Part shown: positions 23,538-33,980 of the stretch, piece by piece
Layout: every line of letters starts with the position of its first letter
Numbering within the stretch: position 1 is the first letter of the stretch
NCBI RefSeq assembly: GCF_004210375.1
Contig: NW_027467782.1
Coordinates: 33,903,771 to 33,967,770 of the forward strand
Length of the DNA stretch: 64,000 bases
Direction of reading: 5' to 3'
DNA from: Tachypleus tridentatus
Taxonomy: Eukaryota > Arthropoda > Merostomata > Xiphosura > Limulidae
The notes under the pieces: generated by a model
Told to the model about the DNA's origin: nothing
Databases searched by the model: none
The model's input: only the letters and a program-made list of their open reading frames with translations
Made by a program: the position numbers and the translations under genes

Positions 23538-24330
23538 TATATATCAACATCCAAGGTGCAATAGCTTCCAAGAAACATGAGATCGAAGACCTAATACAAG
23601 AAACTAACCCCCATATTATAACAGTAAGCGAAACTCTAATATACAATAACAATAGATTTAAAATAGCAAATTATTCAACCATAAGAAAAGACAGAACAAA
23701 TAAAAATGATGAAAACAGAGGCATAATGCTTTTCTACAAAGTGGAGCTTTCAGTAATAGAAATTAAATTTAGCAGCAGCAATGAACATGATACTGTAGAT
23801 ATCCTGCAAAGGAATAAAACTGAAGTAACAGTAGCAGGAATTTACTGCTCACCTAACAAACAAATAGATATAACATTACTTAGCAACATCCTTTCCCACA
23901 ACCAAAACTCCATAGTTATGGAGGACTTAAATAGTAAAAATGTTACCTTTGGATGCCAAAGCTCAAATTCCAATGGTAGAAATCTAATAAAATTCATAGA
24001 CGATAATAATATAGCTTTAGTAAATGATACCACCCCCACACATACAGCGTATGCCACTAACTCCAGTGACATACTAGACCTGTGTATGTGCACATATAAC
24101 CTAAGCCAGAAATTAATAAAATTTCAAGTGGGAAAGGATGTTGACAGTGATCACCTCCCAATATATTGTGTCTTTGATCTCGCCCCCATAAAAATATAAC
24201 ATATAGGAAAGAAAAATTTAATTACAGAAAAGCAGATTGGCAATATTATAAACAGGAATTAGATAACCTGTTACCTAATAAAGTTATAAAAGAAGTTAAA
24301 ACATGTCGAAATGGATAACTACTGTCAAAC
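23525..24330 (+). pseudogene. LINE ORF2, APE endonuclease part
   Basis: Starts at the ATG at 23525, overlapping the ORF1 end by 13 bases in another frame, a usual arrangement for linked LINE ORFs. Motifs of the APE fold in order: VVYINIQGAI, HIITVSETLI (catalytic Glu of SETLI present), VAGIYCSP, the GDxN-type motif altered to VMEDLNSKN (Gly lost), NDTTPTHTA, and the terminal SDHLP motif (VDSDHLPIYCVFD). A stop at about 24197 is followed by further collinear peptide (FNYRKADWQYYKQELDNL) in another frame, up to the SINE insertion at 24355. Confidence 0.85.
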
Positions 24331-24343
24331 AATTACGGAATGC

Positions 24344-24354
24344 CTTCAGAAAGC
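24344..24354. repeat. Target-site duplication, left copy
   Basis: CTTCAGAAAGC, repeated exactly at 24639-24649 on the far side of the SINE. It shows that the SINE inserted into an existing LINE ORF2. Confidence 0.95.
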
Positions 24355-24638
24355 TTTGTTTGTTTGTTTGTTTGGAAATTTCGCACAAAGCTACTCGAGG
24401 GCTATCTGTGCTAGCCGTCCCTAATTTTGCAGTGTAAGACTAGAGGGAAGGCAGCTAGTCATCACCACCCACCGCCAACTCTTGGGCTACTCTTTTACCA
24501 ACGAATAGTGGGATTGACCGTAACATTATACACCCCCCACGGCTGGGAGGGCGAGCATGTTTAGCGCGACGCGGGCGCGAACCCGCGACCCTCGGATTAC
24601 GAGTCGCACGCCTTACGCGCTAGGCCATGCCGGGCCGT
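24355..24638 (-). mobile_element. Full-length SINE-A inside the LINE ORF2
   Basis: 284 bp, minus-oriented. The (GTTT)n tail complement is at the left. The tRNA-like head is at the right, beginning on the minus strand with GGCCCGGCATGGCC and containing a B-box-like GGGTTCGCGCCC. The copy keeps many CpG sites (CGCGACGCGGGCGCG on the plus strand) and is almost identical to the copy at 33284-33562. It is therefore young compared with those at 1-197 and 55758-56000. It is flanked by the perfect 11-bp duplication CTTCAGAAAGC. The A- and B-box-like motifs predict RNA polymerase III transcription. Confidence 0.96.
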
Positions 24639-24649
24639 CTTCAGAAAGC

Positions 24650-26607
24650 AGCCAAGTTAACAATACCAAAACAACACCATAAAACAACAAACAACACATG
24701 TAAACCCACCACAGAAATGATCAATATAATCAAAAAACGAAGACAATTAAGAAGCCAGTACATGATTACAAGAAACAGAGAAACCAAAACGCAAATAAAC
24801 AACATTAGAAATCACATCAGAACACAAATAAAACAACAAAAACAAAATAAATGGGACAATTACTGCAATAAACTAAATGATAAGACTGACTCGAAAAAAT
24901 TCTGGTCACATCTTAAAAGACTCACAAATGAAAACACAAACACAAAGAAATATCCTCCACTCGAACATAATAACACTATAGCACACACAAATAAAGAAAC
25001 AGCCGAAGCTTTCAAAGATCAACTCCAAAATATATTTGAAACTCACACTGATCCAGATATGAATACATATTTCTACAATAGTCACTAATCACATAGTAAA
25101 CAATAAACATCAATTTGAGCCAATTTTTCCAGTAAACATAACTGATACAAATACAAGTTCCGATACAGATTATGCAAGCACATTAATAACAAATGAAATA
25201 TCCCTTCAAGAATTACTAGAAGCAATAAAAAACACAAAAAACAAAGCACCAGATGAAGACGAAATACAAGCTATCCTCCTAAAAAAAGGGCACTCCGAAA
25301 TTGTTTGACCACTTAAATTCACTTTTTAACTTATCACTATCCTCAGGATACATCCAAGTTTCTTGGAAGCTTGCAAATATATTAATGTTCTATAAGGAAG
25401 GAAAGCCAGCGAATAAACCTAATAGCTACCGACCAATCAGCCTGACCAGCTGTGTAGGCAAAATTCTTGAAAGAATAATCAGTACTAGACTCTCCACATT
25501 CTTGGAGATAACATCAAAATTACCAAAAGAACAAAATGGATTCAGGAAACTTAGACAAACGACAGACCACCTAATCAGATTAACCGAAACCATAATAGAT
25601 AGTTTCAACAAAAAAGAATGTACTGTCGCTTGCTTCCTTGATATCGAGAAAGCATTTGACACTGTTTGGCACGATGGTCTAAGGTTCCGAATGAATGAAA
25701 TGGAACTACCGCGAGGAATTATTCGCTGGTTATCTAACTTTTTGAAAAATAGAAAATGTAGAGTAAATGTTGAAGGAACTTTTTCTGAATATTTTACTCC
25801 ACAAGCTGGTGTCCCTCAGGGAGGGTGGTTAGCCCTATACTTTTCATCATGTATGTAAACAATATTCCACTGAGGGATCCAAATCATGGATTCTCTTCAC
25901 AGTTCGCAGATGATATGGCAGTCTGGAAAAGTGCCGAAACACCCACGATAGCAGCCACGAACATACAACCACAACTAAATAGAATAAGTGAATACTGTCA
26001 AAAATATAGAATAAAAATAAACACAGCAAAAACACAACTCGTAGTCTTTACGAAATCCACAAAACACAAAAACAACAGCCAGAACTATATATGAATGGCA
26101 CTCTACTCCAGATTGCCCCATTGGCAAAATTTTTAGGTCTGACCTATGATTCAAAACTAACTTGGATCAATCATGTGGACGAAATTAAAAATAAAGTCTG
26201 GCGAAGAACTAACTATGCTAGAGTCTGACTGGTAAAAACAGTGAAGCATCTACAGATAACATACTAAAAATCTATAAAACATATATTAGACCTGTAATAG
26301 ACTATGCAGCTCCAGCATGGATAACTGTAAGCAATAAAATAATTAAAACTAAACTACAAACAATCCAAAACACACTCCTCACAACTGCACACAGAGTTCC
26401 AAGAACAATATCATCTCAATTCATTCACAAATACTCGAACATACCAACCATACCAGATAGACTCCCACATATTACAATTATGTACTTTAATAAGAATTGG
26501 ATGAAAAACGAATTACTATGCGAACTAGACCGGTACCTCATACATGATGAAGCTAGTCCTAAACATCTCTCCCCAGTTAACTTATATTTCAAATATAAAA
26601 ATAAATA
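24650..26607 (+). pseudogene. LINE ORF2, reverse transcriptase part after the SINE
   Basis: The linker 24650-25088 continues exactly where the target site breaks the frame (QKAAKL). Reverse transcriptase: SYRPISLTSCVGKILERII, EQNGFRKLRQTTDHLIRL and VACFLDIEKAFDTVWHDGL in 25301-25858; then GVPQGG, with a frame change caused by one missing G in the G-run at about 25820-25830; then VSPILFIMYVNNIP and catalytic FADD (25903-25914) in 25825-26094. The C-terminal part (LTWINHVDEIKNKVWRR, YIRPVIDYAAPAW, RVPRTISSQFIHKYSN) continues in other frames to a stop at about 26607. No RNase H domain follows. Confidence 0.88.
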
Positions 26608-26735
26608 ATAAAAAATATATATATAAACTTTAAATAATAATAAAAAATATAAACTTTAAATAATAATAAAAATATAAAGTTTAAATAATAATAAAAAATA
26701 TAAAGTTTAAATAATAATTAAAAATTTACATATTT
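26608..26735. repeat. AT-rich tandem repeat in the LINE 3' UTR
   Basis: About four units of 25-32 bp, each built on ATATAAA(C/G)TTTAAATAATAAT. They follow the ORF2 stop directly and end in A/T-rich sequence, as in LINEs whose 3' end is a short tandem repeat. Confidence 0.8.
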
Positions 26736-26904
26736 ATAGTTTATTTATTTATGTATTAAAAAATGCTACAAGCAAACTTGACATTCTGCTAATAGAATAA
26801 AAACTGTATACGAGCCAAGATACATGGACATTGTCCTGAAAAGGACCAAATGAAATTCAGTTCACAGTCATAAATATCAATCAGCCAAGAATATAAGTAC
26901 GGGG

Positions 26905-27180
26905 TAGGGGCCCGGCATGGGGTAGCGCGTTAAAGGCGTGCGCCAGTAATCTGAGGGTCGCTGATTCGCGCCCGAGTCGCGCCAAACATGCTCGCCCTCC
27001 CAGCCGTGGGGACGTCATAATGTGACGGTCAATCCCACTTTTCGTTGGTAAAAAAGTAGCCCAAGAGTTGGCTACTTGGGTGGTGATGACTAGCTGCCTT
27101 CCCTCTTGTCTTACACTGCAAAATTAGGGACGGCTAGCACAGATAGCCCTCGAGTAGCTTTGTGCGAAATTCCAAAAACC
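26905..27180 (+). mobile_element. SINE-A copy, plus-oriented
   Basis: The head begins CCCGGCATGGGGTAGCGCG and the body carries CCCAGCCGTGGGGACGTCAT and AATCCCACTTTTCGTTGG. The tail is short (CCAAAAACC). Target-site duplication AAGTACGGGG at 26895-26904 and about 27181-27190. The copy is slightly diverged in the head, and the region near 27070 (GTTGGCTACTTGGGTGG) departs from the usual GTTGGCGGTGGGTGG. Confidence 0.92.
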
Positions 27181-27481
27181 AAGTACGGGGAGGAGGAAGA
27201 GGTCATACAGAACCTGACCCTCCAGGGTATGAACTTTTACTACCCAAACACCGACGACTGCTTACATTAAGCAGACTTTTATCACTTGTTTTGATTCACC
27301 CTAAGAATATCAGTGACCTAACTATTGAAAAACACACTAAAATTATGAAAACTCATTTAATATTAAAGATAGTTATGTACAGTATAATAATTCATGCTTT
27401 TAGTTAATATGTACACAATACTTGTACCACACACTTGTTACATAAGTTGTTTTAATTTTTAAAGTTATAAAAACAGATAAA

Positions 27482-27839
27482 ATGTACCAGCATGCATTTT
27501 TAAAATGTATAAAAATAACATTCAATAAAATTACAGTAATATAATAGCTTATGCTCTTTGTTTTGAATGAGTTTTAGCTACATAAATAATGTCATTGTAC
27601 TTATAAAGCCAATTATTGTTGGTTAGTCACAATTATCTACCTGATTTATGTCTCTGCTAAATGTACCAGCATGCATTTTTAAAATGTATAAAAATAACAT
27701 TCAATAAAATTACAGTAATATAATAGCTTATGCTCTTTGTTTTGAATGAGTTTTAGCTACATAAATAATGTCATTGTACTTATAAAGCCAATTATTGTTG
27801 GTTAGTCACAATTATCTACCTGATTTATGTCTCTGCTAA
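27482..27839. repeat. Perfect 179-bp tandem duplication
   Basis: Units 27482-27660 and 27661-27839, each starting ATGTACCAGCATGC and ending CTCTGCTAA. I found no difference between the two when reading them side by side. Both are AT-rich with no coding content. Confidence 0.93.
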
Positions 27840-28599
27840 GTGTTATAACTGCAGAACTCATATGGAATAAAACTGTATTTCTTTCCAACCACTCCGAAAG
27901 AAAATATTTAACTCTCACTGATAAAGAATAAATATTTATAATTACAAGTTATACATTAGTACAATTTTAGTGCCAGACCTTAAAAAAATAATGAAAAATA
28001 AATATTTAGAACTTTAAATGGGTGAAATTGTAAACCTGATGTTCCACACTTTAGAAATTCTTTTATATATGACTAATGCTAAAAAAATCCTCACTTATGT
28101 CAGGGAAATGTATCTCTAAAAGTAGAAAGCAAAGAGGTTCCATCTTTAAACACATTTAAGACTACATGTCAAGAGCAATATTAATATGGTAGAATACATC
28201 ATGATGTATTTCAGTTTCTATATAATACATAAGGTATAAAAACCATAATAATTCTGGAAAGTATTTTAACTTTTTCTTGAATAACTCAGTTTGAAAGATT
28301 CAACTTATGTTATTTGCTATTTCTAAAAAATAGCATCTTAAAATCCTTTATCACCAACTTAGACAGCCAGATCATTGATGTATCCAAAGATAATCTGTAT
28401 TAATAACATTTTATGTAGTAATTCTTAAAAGTCTTCAGTTAACTATAAAATCCTATGTTTTTTAGTACTATTAAACCTCACATTGACATATTCTCCTGCT
28501 CATTTTACACCACTTTAAAACAAGCAAAAGCAATAATGGAAAAAAAAAAAATCAAAATTTTTGTATTTATATGTTTACAAAAACATGCCATATCAACAT
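27840..28599. other. No gene seen
   Basis: AT-rich DNA. No recognisable repeat or coding signal. Confidence 0.4.
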
Positions 28600-28790
28600 G
28601 TAGGGAGAGGTTAAGTGATTAATAATATATCACGTATTTCGTGATGACGAGAAACCAACTTGAAGTAAAAATGTATTTCAGGACAACTGTTGCAAACTCC
28701 TTCTTTGTTAATCTGGAGATGACCTAAGAAGGTCAAAACATTGTTCTCAATTTTGTTTTGGTATCACCAGTTGTCCTAAGATACATATCA
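28600..28790 (+). mobile_element. Probable Penelope-like terminal remnant with hammerhead-like core
   Basis: The segment contains CTGGAGA-T-GACC-TAAGAA-GGTC-AAAAC (28713-28739), close to the hammerhead ribozyme pattern CUGANGA, stem II, GAAA, with two core differences and one extra base. It is enclosed by an inverted repeat (AGGACAACTG at 28680-28689, CAGTTGTCCT at 28768-28777) that extends outward with two mismatches to GTAT/ATAC. From memory, arthropod Penelope-like elements carry the sequence GACC-GAAGAA-GGTC-GAAACGTT, and such elements are known to encode hammerheads in their terminal repeats. The copy is decayed. Confidence 0.5.
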
Positions 28791-29310
28791 CATACTTGTT
28801 ATGTTACTGGAAAGTGATACAACAATGGGAATATACAAATTTCAGAATTTCCTGCTCACACTCTCTATTGAATTACATAGAAATAACTTATGAGAAAGCT
28901 AGTCTAATCTAGCATTTGTATTAGGTAAAATTAAAATAATAAACCTTTACACTCCATACAAAAATTACACTGCACAACAATTTTTTTAAATTTTTTGCTT
29001 CCTGAAAAGGTTTTGCTGATTGTGGCAGGTATCTGGGTGGGTATGCACAAATATAGTTTTGGTTTTGCTTCATCAGTAGAAACTTTGAGAAATAGTCAGT
29101 TAGCTGTTTACTGGCAATAACTTATTTAATTGTGTTTATGTTTGTAATACACTATTAAGTTCAACATAATTAAAAGTGTTTTGCTCCTGATTTTGTTTGT
29201 ATTCAATGTCCAGTGCATCACGTTCCAGTGTTCAAGAGTAGTCAGCAAGCATTGACAAATTCCAGTTGCCCTGATATTGTTTTCCCATTGTAGCAAAACT
29301 GAAGATTTCA

Positions 29311-29607
29311 ATGAAACTATACGTAATGGGCAAATGTGGACGTGATTTTCATGATCAGCAGCCAAACATCTATAAGGAACACCCAACAGTGTTCAAGAAG
29401 CAAAAACTTCGTTGTGCAGTGTTATCTAACATTAACTTCATTCTCCACAAGCAAGGAAAGGTGACAGAAAAAAACCTATTTCTTAATATAAAGAGTAGTA
29501 TTTTACCTTTCTCATCTTTCTGTGTTGTTACAGATTTTAATGTCAAGTTCAGGTCCTCAATTTCCTTCTTTTTCTTCCTACTTGTTGATCTACCTAAGGT
29601 AATGTGA
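29311..29607 (+). CDS. Unassigned open frame
   Basis: 98 codons. The first half (MKLYVMGKCGRDFHDQQPN and EHPTVFKKQKLRCAVLS) looks protein-like. The second half, from about residue 62, is low-complexity phenylalanine/serine, as in chance reading of T-rich DNA. It might be an exon ending at about 29470. I do not recognise it. Confidence 0.25.
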   Translation: MKLYVMGKCGRDFHDQQPNIYKEHPTVFKKQKLRCAVLSNINFILHKQGKVTEKNLFLNIKSSILPFSSFCVVTDFNVKFRSSISFFFFLLVDLPKVM

Positions 29608-29609
29608 GT

Positions 29610-31170
29610 AGAGTGTGATTACTCTTATATTACCAACAATTTGTTTGAACCTTTGTATCAATAACTTTAATAAACATGGCATACTATTTCACTGATTAAG
29701 TAAACAAATTATGCATTACAAAGATAATTAGAGTTTTAAAATATTCAAAACATATTATGTAATAAATGTTCATTAAAAATAAAGAAAATGTGACAGCTGT
29801 TAAGATGAAAATTACACTTTATGAATTTGACATTAATGTGGTACTTATAAGATAACTATATGGAAGTATTATTTTACACAGCCTTTCATACTGTTTTTCT
29901 TCATACTTTTCTACAGACAATGTTGATGATAATTATGAAATTACAAAGTGTTAAAGACATGTTAAAAGGTCAACAGAAAATTCTGCAGTTTCAAACACTG
30001 GTAAAAGTTAAGGTAGCCTTGGATACCTTGTTTGACTAATATTTTGAATGCTAATGCACTGTCTTCTCATAAGTTTATAAGAACTGACCACACCTTTTCA
30101 GCATGATATTAAAGCAGTAAAATGAGGTAAATAACACCCAGAATTTGCCTTTATCAGACCCAACTTAAATTCATCTGATCTATTTAGGATGTGTGTGTGT
30201 TGGTGTGCATCACCACTGAATATACCCCAAATCAGTCATTTTCTGACCTCAACAAAGTATTTGGTTATTTCAAAATCAGATTTGATACACTAGCCAAAGA
30301 ATACTATAAAAAAACAGAAACAAGAAACAGTCTCATCTTTACCTGACACACCATCTCATGTGCACCAGACAAAACAATATCACCAAACAAGAAGCATCAC
30401 AATGTAATTTGAAAAACAATTAGTCAACATGACTGTAATCCATCATTACTACACAACCTGTGTGAGGAAATTAGTCACTCACACAATCAGCAGAACTTCA
30501 CAAGTAGCATGGAAATTTCTAAGGCAGACATAAAGACAGCTTTCTGTGCAAGACGTGAACTGCCTCTAAAAGATTAATTTTGATTACTGAATATTGAAGA
30601 TGGTAATAATTGGACACACAAGTTGATTATTTTCATAAAATTAATTGATTACTTTGCATGAAACTAACTCATGTATCAATTCTCATTCTGATTAAGAAAT
30701 TTTGAAATTTAACCATGAATTTTGCAACAAGTTATTTTATGGTCTGGCCTAAAGCTAAGCAATGTAAATCTAATTCAGATAGTCAAAGTGAGAGAAAAAT
30801 AGTGCCACCATCAACACAGATAACCATTTATTTTAGTTTCTGTTCATATACATTAAAATTACAAATGGTTGATATAAATAAATCAACTTTTTTTAGACTG
30901 TTTGCAAATTTTTAACACTGCTTCCACAGGCCAGACACCCAGGATTTGTGCTGAATGGCTATCCTTAATAAATAAAATCATTCTAGAATGAGCTAAAACT
31001 CACTTTTAGAGTTTTCTGGTTGAACAAAATCTCCTACAAAGTTTTATGAAAAAAATATGCAGATTTAGTAATGCTATTGAAAGTTTTGACTCCCATAGTA
31101 CACAGTAGTAAACTTGGAAGATGTGTATGTTATGTTATTAACTATTTGTTCTCATTCTTGCTTTTTGTTT
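29610..31170. other. No gene seen
   Basis: AT-rich DNA. A GTGTGTGTGT run lies at 30190-30200. Between 30150 and 30560 the composition is less AT-rich and short frames resemble broken coding sequence (TLPDTPSHVHQTKQY-like on the plus strand), but I cannot assign them. Confidence 0.35.
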
Positions 31171-31179
31171 TTAGAGTAG

Positions 31180-32190
31180 GTACAAAGGCCATGACCTTCA
31201 CATCAGTGGGATAATTCTCATCTAGCTATTTCAAAAGTTTGTTCTTCAATCTATCTTTCATTTCTTTAAACATCATTGACTAGAATATCAGTGCAAGTAT
31301 AACTTTTTCTGGCAAAACTTGTTGCACATTATTGGCATATGAGAATAGTTTTGTATCATCAGATTTAATTGTATTTCCAGTCATGTTCATAAGATCATCT
31401 GGATCTCCTGGAAGTAATGTAGTACTAAAAATCCTTAATCCTGCCATGCAGAATGCAAGCAATCAACTGTTCTTTTCAAGAGCACTGAAACTTGATGCTT
31501 TTCATCGAGCTTCTTGATTTGGAAAGTTTAATGTTGTTGTGCATTCAATACCAAATTGAATCGGCATTGCTCCTGTGCCATGTTGAAATACCACAACGTC
31601 TTGCTTTTACACTTCAATTTTTGGATTATCTGCATCATTCATTCAGTGTCACAAACTCCATGGGATCCTCAGAAGTTCTTTATATGCAAAAACGGCTCGT
31701 TTGGGTTGAGAAAATATTTTACATAGAAGAGCGAACAACGTTGTTCGCTCTTCTATGTAAAATATTTTCTCAACCCAAACGAGCCGTTTTTGCATATAAA
31801 TTTCTCAACAAGTGGGTTTCTCGACCTCAGAAGTTCTGCTAGACATTTTGTCTTCATCACTCTCCAGTGGAATAGATGAATCAGTCCTTTATTTTCTCTT
31901 TCTTCATACTTTTAAATTACCTTGCAGTTCTTTCACACCTGTTTTTTATGCAATTTTGACCTCTAAGTCTGAACCATTACATCTACACTGTCACTTTGAA
32001 CTTACAAGTCACTTTCTTCTTTTCCTGTATCAATGTTACTTTATCAATACAGGATCAGCACACTTAATCACTGAATGTTGTAGCATGTTGACATCTGTTT
32101 TGTGGCCAGCTGTAGATCAAATTTTCACAAAGTGTGCAACAGTTATCTGTATTTTGGCCAATCAGGTTTTGGTAAAGGTATCAACCAATT
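31180..32190 (-). pseudogene. Broken coding sequence of an unidentified protein
   Basis: On the minus strand a protein-like sequence runs across several frames. From right to left it includes FQHGTGAMPIQFGIECTTTL at about 31560, then AGLRIFSTTLLPGDPDDLMN and SYANNVQQVLPEKVILALIF at 31280-31462, then MMFKEMKDRLKNKLL and VMAFVPTLKT near 31180-31280. The pieces are collinear, with a few stops and frame changes, so this is a decayed copy of something about 250 residues or longer. I do not recognise the family. It is interrupted by the palindromic insertion at 31680-31824. A processed pseudogene and a transposon or viral relic are both possible. Confidence 0.4.
31680..31824. mobile_element. 145-bp palindromic insertion, probable Penelope-like terminal junction
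   Basis: An insertion flanked by a perfect 13-bp target-site duplication (CCTCAGAAGTTCT at 31667-31679 and 31825-31837). Its bulk is a spacerless perfect palindrome with 61-bp arms (31679-31739 and 31740-31800, counting the base shared with the duplication), followed by a single-copy 24-bp extension. The centre reads GAACAAC-GTTGTTC. From memory, the arm sequence (GTTGTTCGCTCTTCT, then CAACCCAAACGAGCC) is what follows the GAAAC hammerhead-type core in Penelope-like repeats, so the palindrome looks like two element termini joined head to head. The palindrome and the duplication are direct observations; the family is inference. Confidence 0.75.
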
Positions 32191-32199
32191 AACTAAAGA

Positions 32200-33272
32200 T
32201 CCGAAGTGACTGCAAAGTGCAATTATCTACCCATGCTGTTTTTGGTCTTGTATCTAAATTTGTTTTAATGAAAAACTATTTAATATTATAAAAAACTAGT
32301 TTTTCATAGTTTAAAACTTGCACATAAAGAATCATTAATACAATTAAGTTATGAAGAGAAGTACTTGCCCTGTTAAGTGCTCTTGAAGCTTTACTAGTTG
32401 CTTCACGTGTACAAGTGACAGTAAGAATAAAACCATAATAACCTGTAGGACTCACTCAACCACTAGAAATACCTTTTTCTGATTACAATAGAGCCACAAT
32501 TCAAAGCACGTTTTTCACCATTGCCTTTAAAGTCTAAAAATTTACAATTTATGTAGTCCCAAGTTATATACTAATAATTTCATTTTAAAATGTTGTCCAT
32601 ATCTACTTACACAATTCGGCAGACACTACTTGTAATGAGAATGAACAATTATTAATTATGTGGTTAACTAACTCGTTTTCGTATTAACCCTCACAGACCA
32701 GCATTAGGCTTAGCAGCTACGATAAATTCAAGTTACAGTACATTTTTTACAAGTACAAATATTGCACTGGTTAATATTTACAATGTCCTTGTACACGACA
32801 ATAAAATTTAAATATGTTTCACTTTTTTTCTTCTTGTAAATTTTCTTTCCTGATTCGTTTGGTTTTTCCTTGGGGTGATCACTTCACATAAATAAATCTA
32901 TAAACATTTTACTGCATCATATCTTTTAACCCCAACGTAATGAATGCAATATTTTGCTTGCAAATTGTCAGTGACCTGCGTAGTAAGCTACATGTGTTAT
33001 CGAGCGACCTCTACAATTCCAAAAAAGTGCCAAGCGAATCTGCAAGAAAATTCTCGTCATATTAAGAATATTAAAAAGCGTACGTATGCTTATATTCTTG
33101 TCATTGTTAGTAGAATGGAATATTTTGTAATTCTAGCAGTATTATGAGATTAAAAGGTGACAAATAGGACTTGGATGATATCACAATAGTTGTCTCCAGA
33201 TCCTAAGGTAAGTAATTAATGTGATTTTAATCTGTAATGTTTAATATTGCATTAGTACTAAAACTGGCGCTC
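32200..33272. other. No gene seen
   Basis: AT-rich DNA. A 67-codon plus-strand frame at 32944-33147 has no supporting features. Confidence 0.4.
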
Positions 33273-33283
33273 ATGCCCACGAA

Positions 33284-33562
33284 GGCCCGGCATGGCCTAG
33301 CGCGTAAGGCGTGTGACTCGTAATCCGAGGGTCGCGGGTTCGCGCCCGCGTCGCGCTAAACATGCTCGCCCTCCCAGCCGTGGGGGTGTATAATGTTACG
33401 GTCAATCCCACTATTCGTTGGTAAAGAGTAGCCCAAGAGTTGGCGGTGGGTGGTGATGACTAGCTGCCTTCCCTCTAGTCTTACACTGCTAAATTAGGGA
33501 CGGCTAGCACAGATAGCCCTCGAGTAGCTTTGTGCGAAATTCCCAAACAAACAAACAAACAA
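33284..33562 (+). mobile_element. Full-length young SINE-A
   Basis: Plus-oriented. The tRNA-like head (GGCCCGGCATGGCCTAGCGC) has a B-box-like GGGTTCGCGCCCGCG, followed by the SINE body and an (AAAC)n tail. Perfect 11-bp target-site duplication ATGCCCACGAA at 33273-33283 and 33563-33573. CpG-rich and nearly identical to the copy nested in the LINE at 24355-24638, which indicates recent activity. Confidence 0.97.
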
Positions 33563-33850
33563 ATGCCCACGAAATGTGTAAAGCTAAAATTCTACGTCGG
33601 ATGTTGATCAAAGCTGGAAGTAGCGGTAGTTGTGAGTTTATTATTGCAATTACAAACTATAAATTAAAGTACTTCAAAGTGTATATGAGATTGGGATAAA
33701 TGGCTCATTTATTATTTGAGTTCATATTGTTTTGTGATACAATAACTTGTAAGTTACTCAAAATTTCGAATAGAAAGACTTACATTTTCAAAGCAGTATA
33801 GTTTTGTAATAAACTTTTCAAATTCCGAGTGAAAATTCGTTGGATATCAG

Positions 33851-33980
33851 TTTGTTTGTTTGTTCAGAATTAAGCACAAAGCTGCACAATGGGCTATCTG
33901 TGCTCTGCCTACCATGGGCTTCGAAACCCTGGTTTTAGTGGTGTGAGCCTGCAAACAAACCGCTGTACCATTTGAGGCTT
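33851..33980 (-). mobile_element. SINE-B copy (short tRNA-derived SINE)
   Basis: About 130 bp. The tail is (GTTT)n at the left, then AAGCACAAAGCTGCACAATG, GGGCTATCTGTGCTCTGCC, and a B-box-like region reading on the minus strand GGGTTTCGAAGCCC. The same family occurs at 45070-45192. Target-site duplication GGA(T/C)ATCAG at 33842-33850 and 33981-33989, with one mismatch. The CTATCTGTGCT block is shared with SINE-A, so the two SINEs probably have related tails. Confidence 0.85.

Larger units (their letters stand above)
22480..26735 (+). mobile_element. Jockey/I-like LINE interrupted by a SINE
   Basis: A plus-strand non-LTR retrotransposon with a Gag-like ORF1 bearing CCHC zinc knuckles (about 22510-23537), an ORF2 with an APE endonuclease (23525-24280) and a reverse transcriptase (24650-26607), and an AT-rich repetitive 3' UTR to about 26735. 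The 5' end is abrupt at about 22480-22520, so the copy is probably 5'-truncated. ORF2 is split by a complete SINE-A (24355-24638) with an 11-bp target-site duplication. The GC content and the A-rich coding strand (many ACA and AAA codons) differ clearly from the flanks. Confidence 0.9.

Noticed and set aside
22812..23578. Long minus-strand frames opposite the second LINE
   Set aside because: They are hydrophobic shadows of the A-rich ORF1 and ORF2 coding strand, caused by codon bias rather than real genes.
24540..24638. Possible functional tRNA gene in the SINE head
   Set aside because: The tRNA-like part has A- and B-box-like motifs, but the anticodon stem does not pair well and the sequence continues into the SINE body. 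It is a retroposon head.
28631..28656. A second hammerhead-like core (GTGATGACGAGAAAC)
   Set aside because: There is no stem II between the two motifs, so it cannot form the junction. The similarity is probably chance.
33290..33370. CpG-rich promoter or CpG island
   Set aside because: The CpG density is entirely accounted for by the young SINE-A head.
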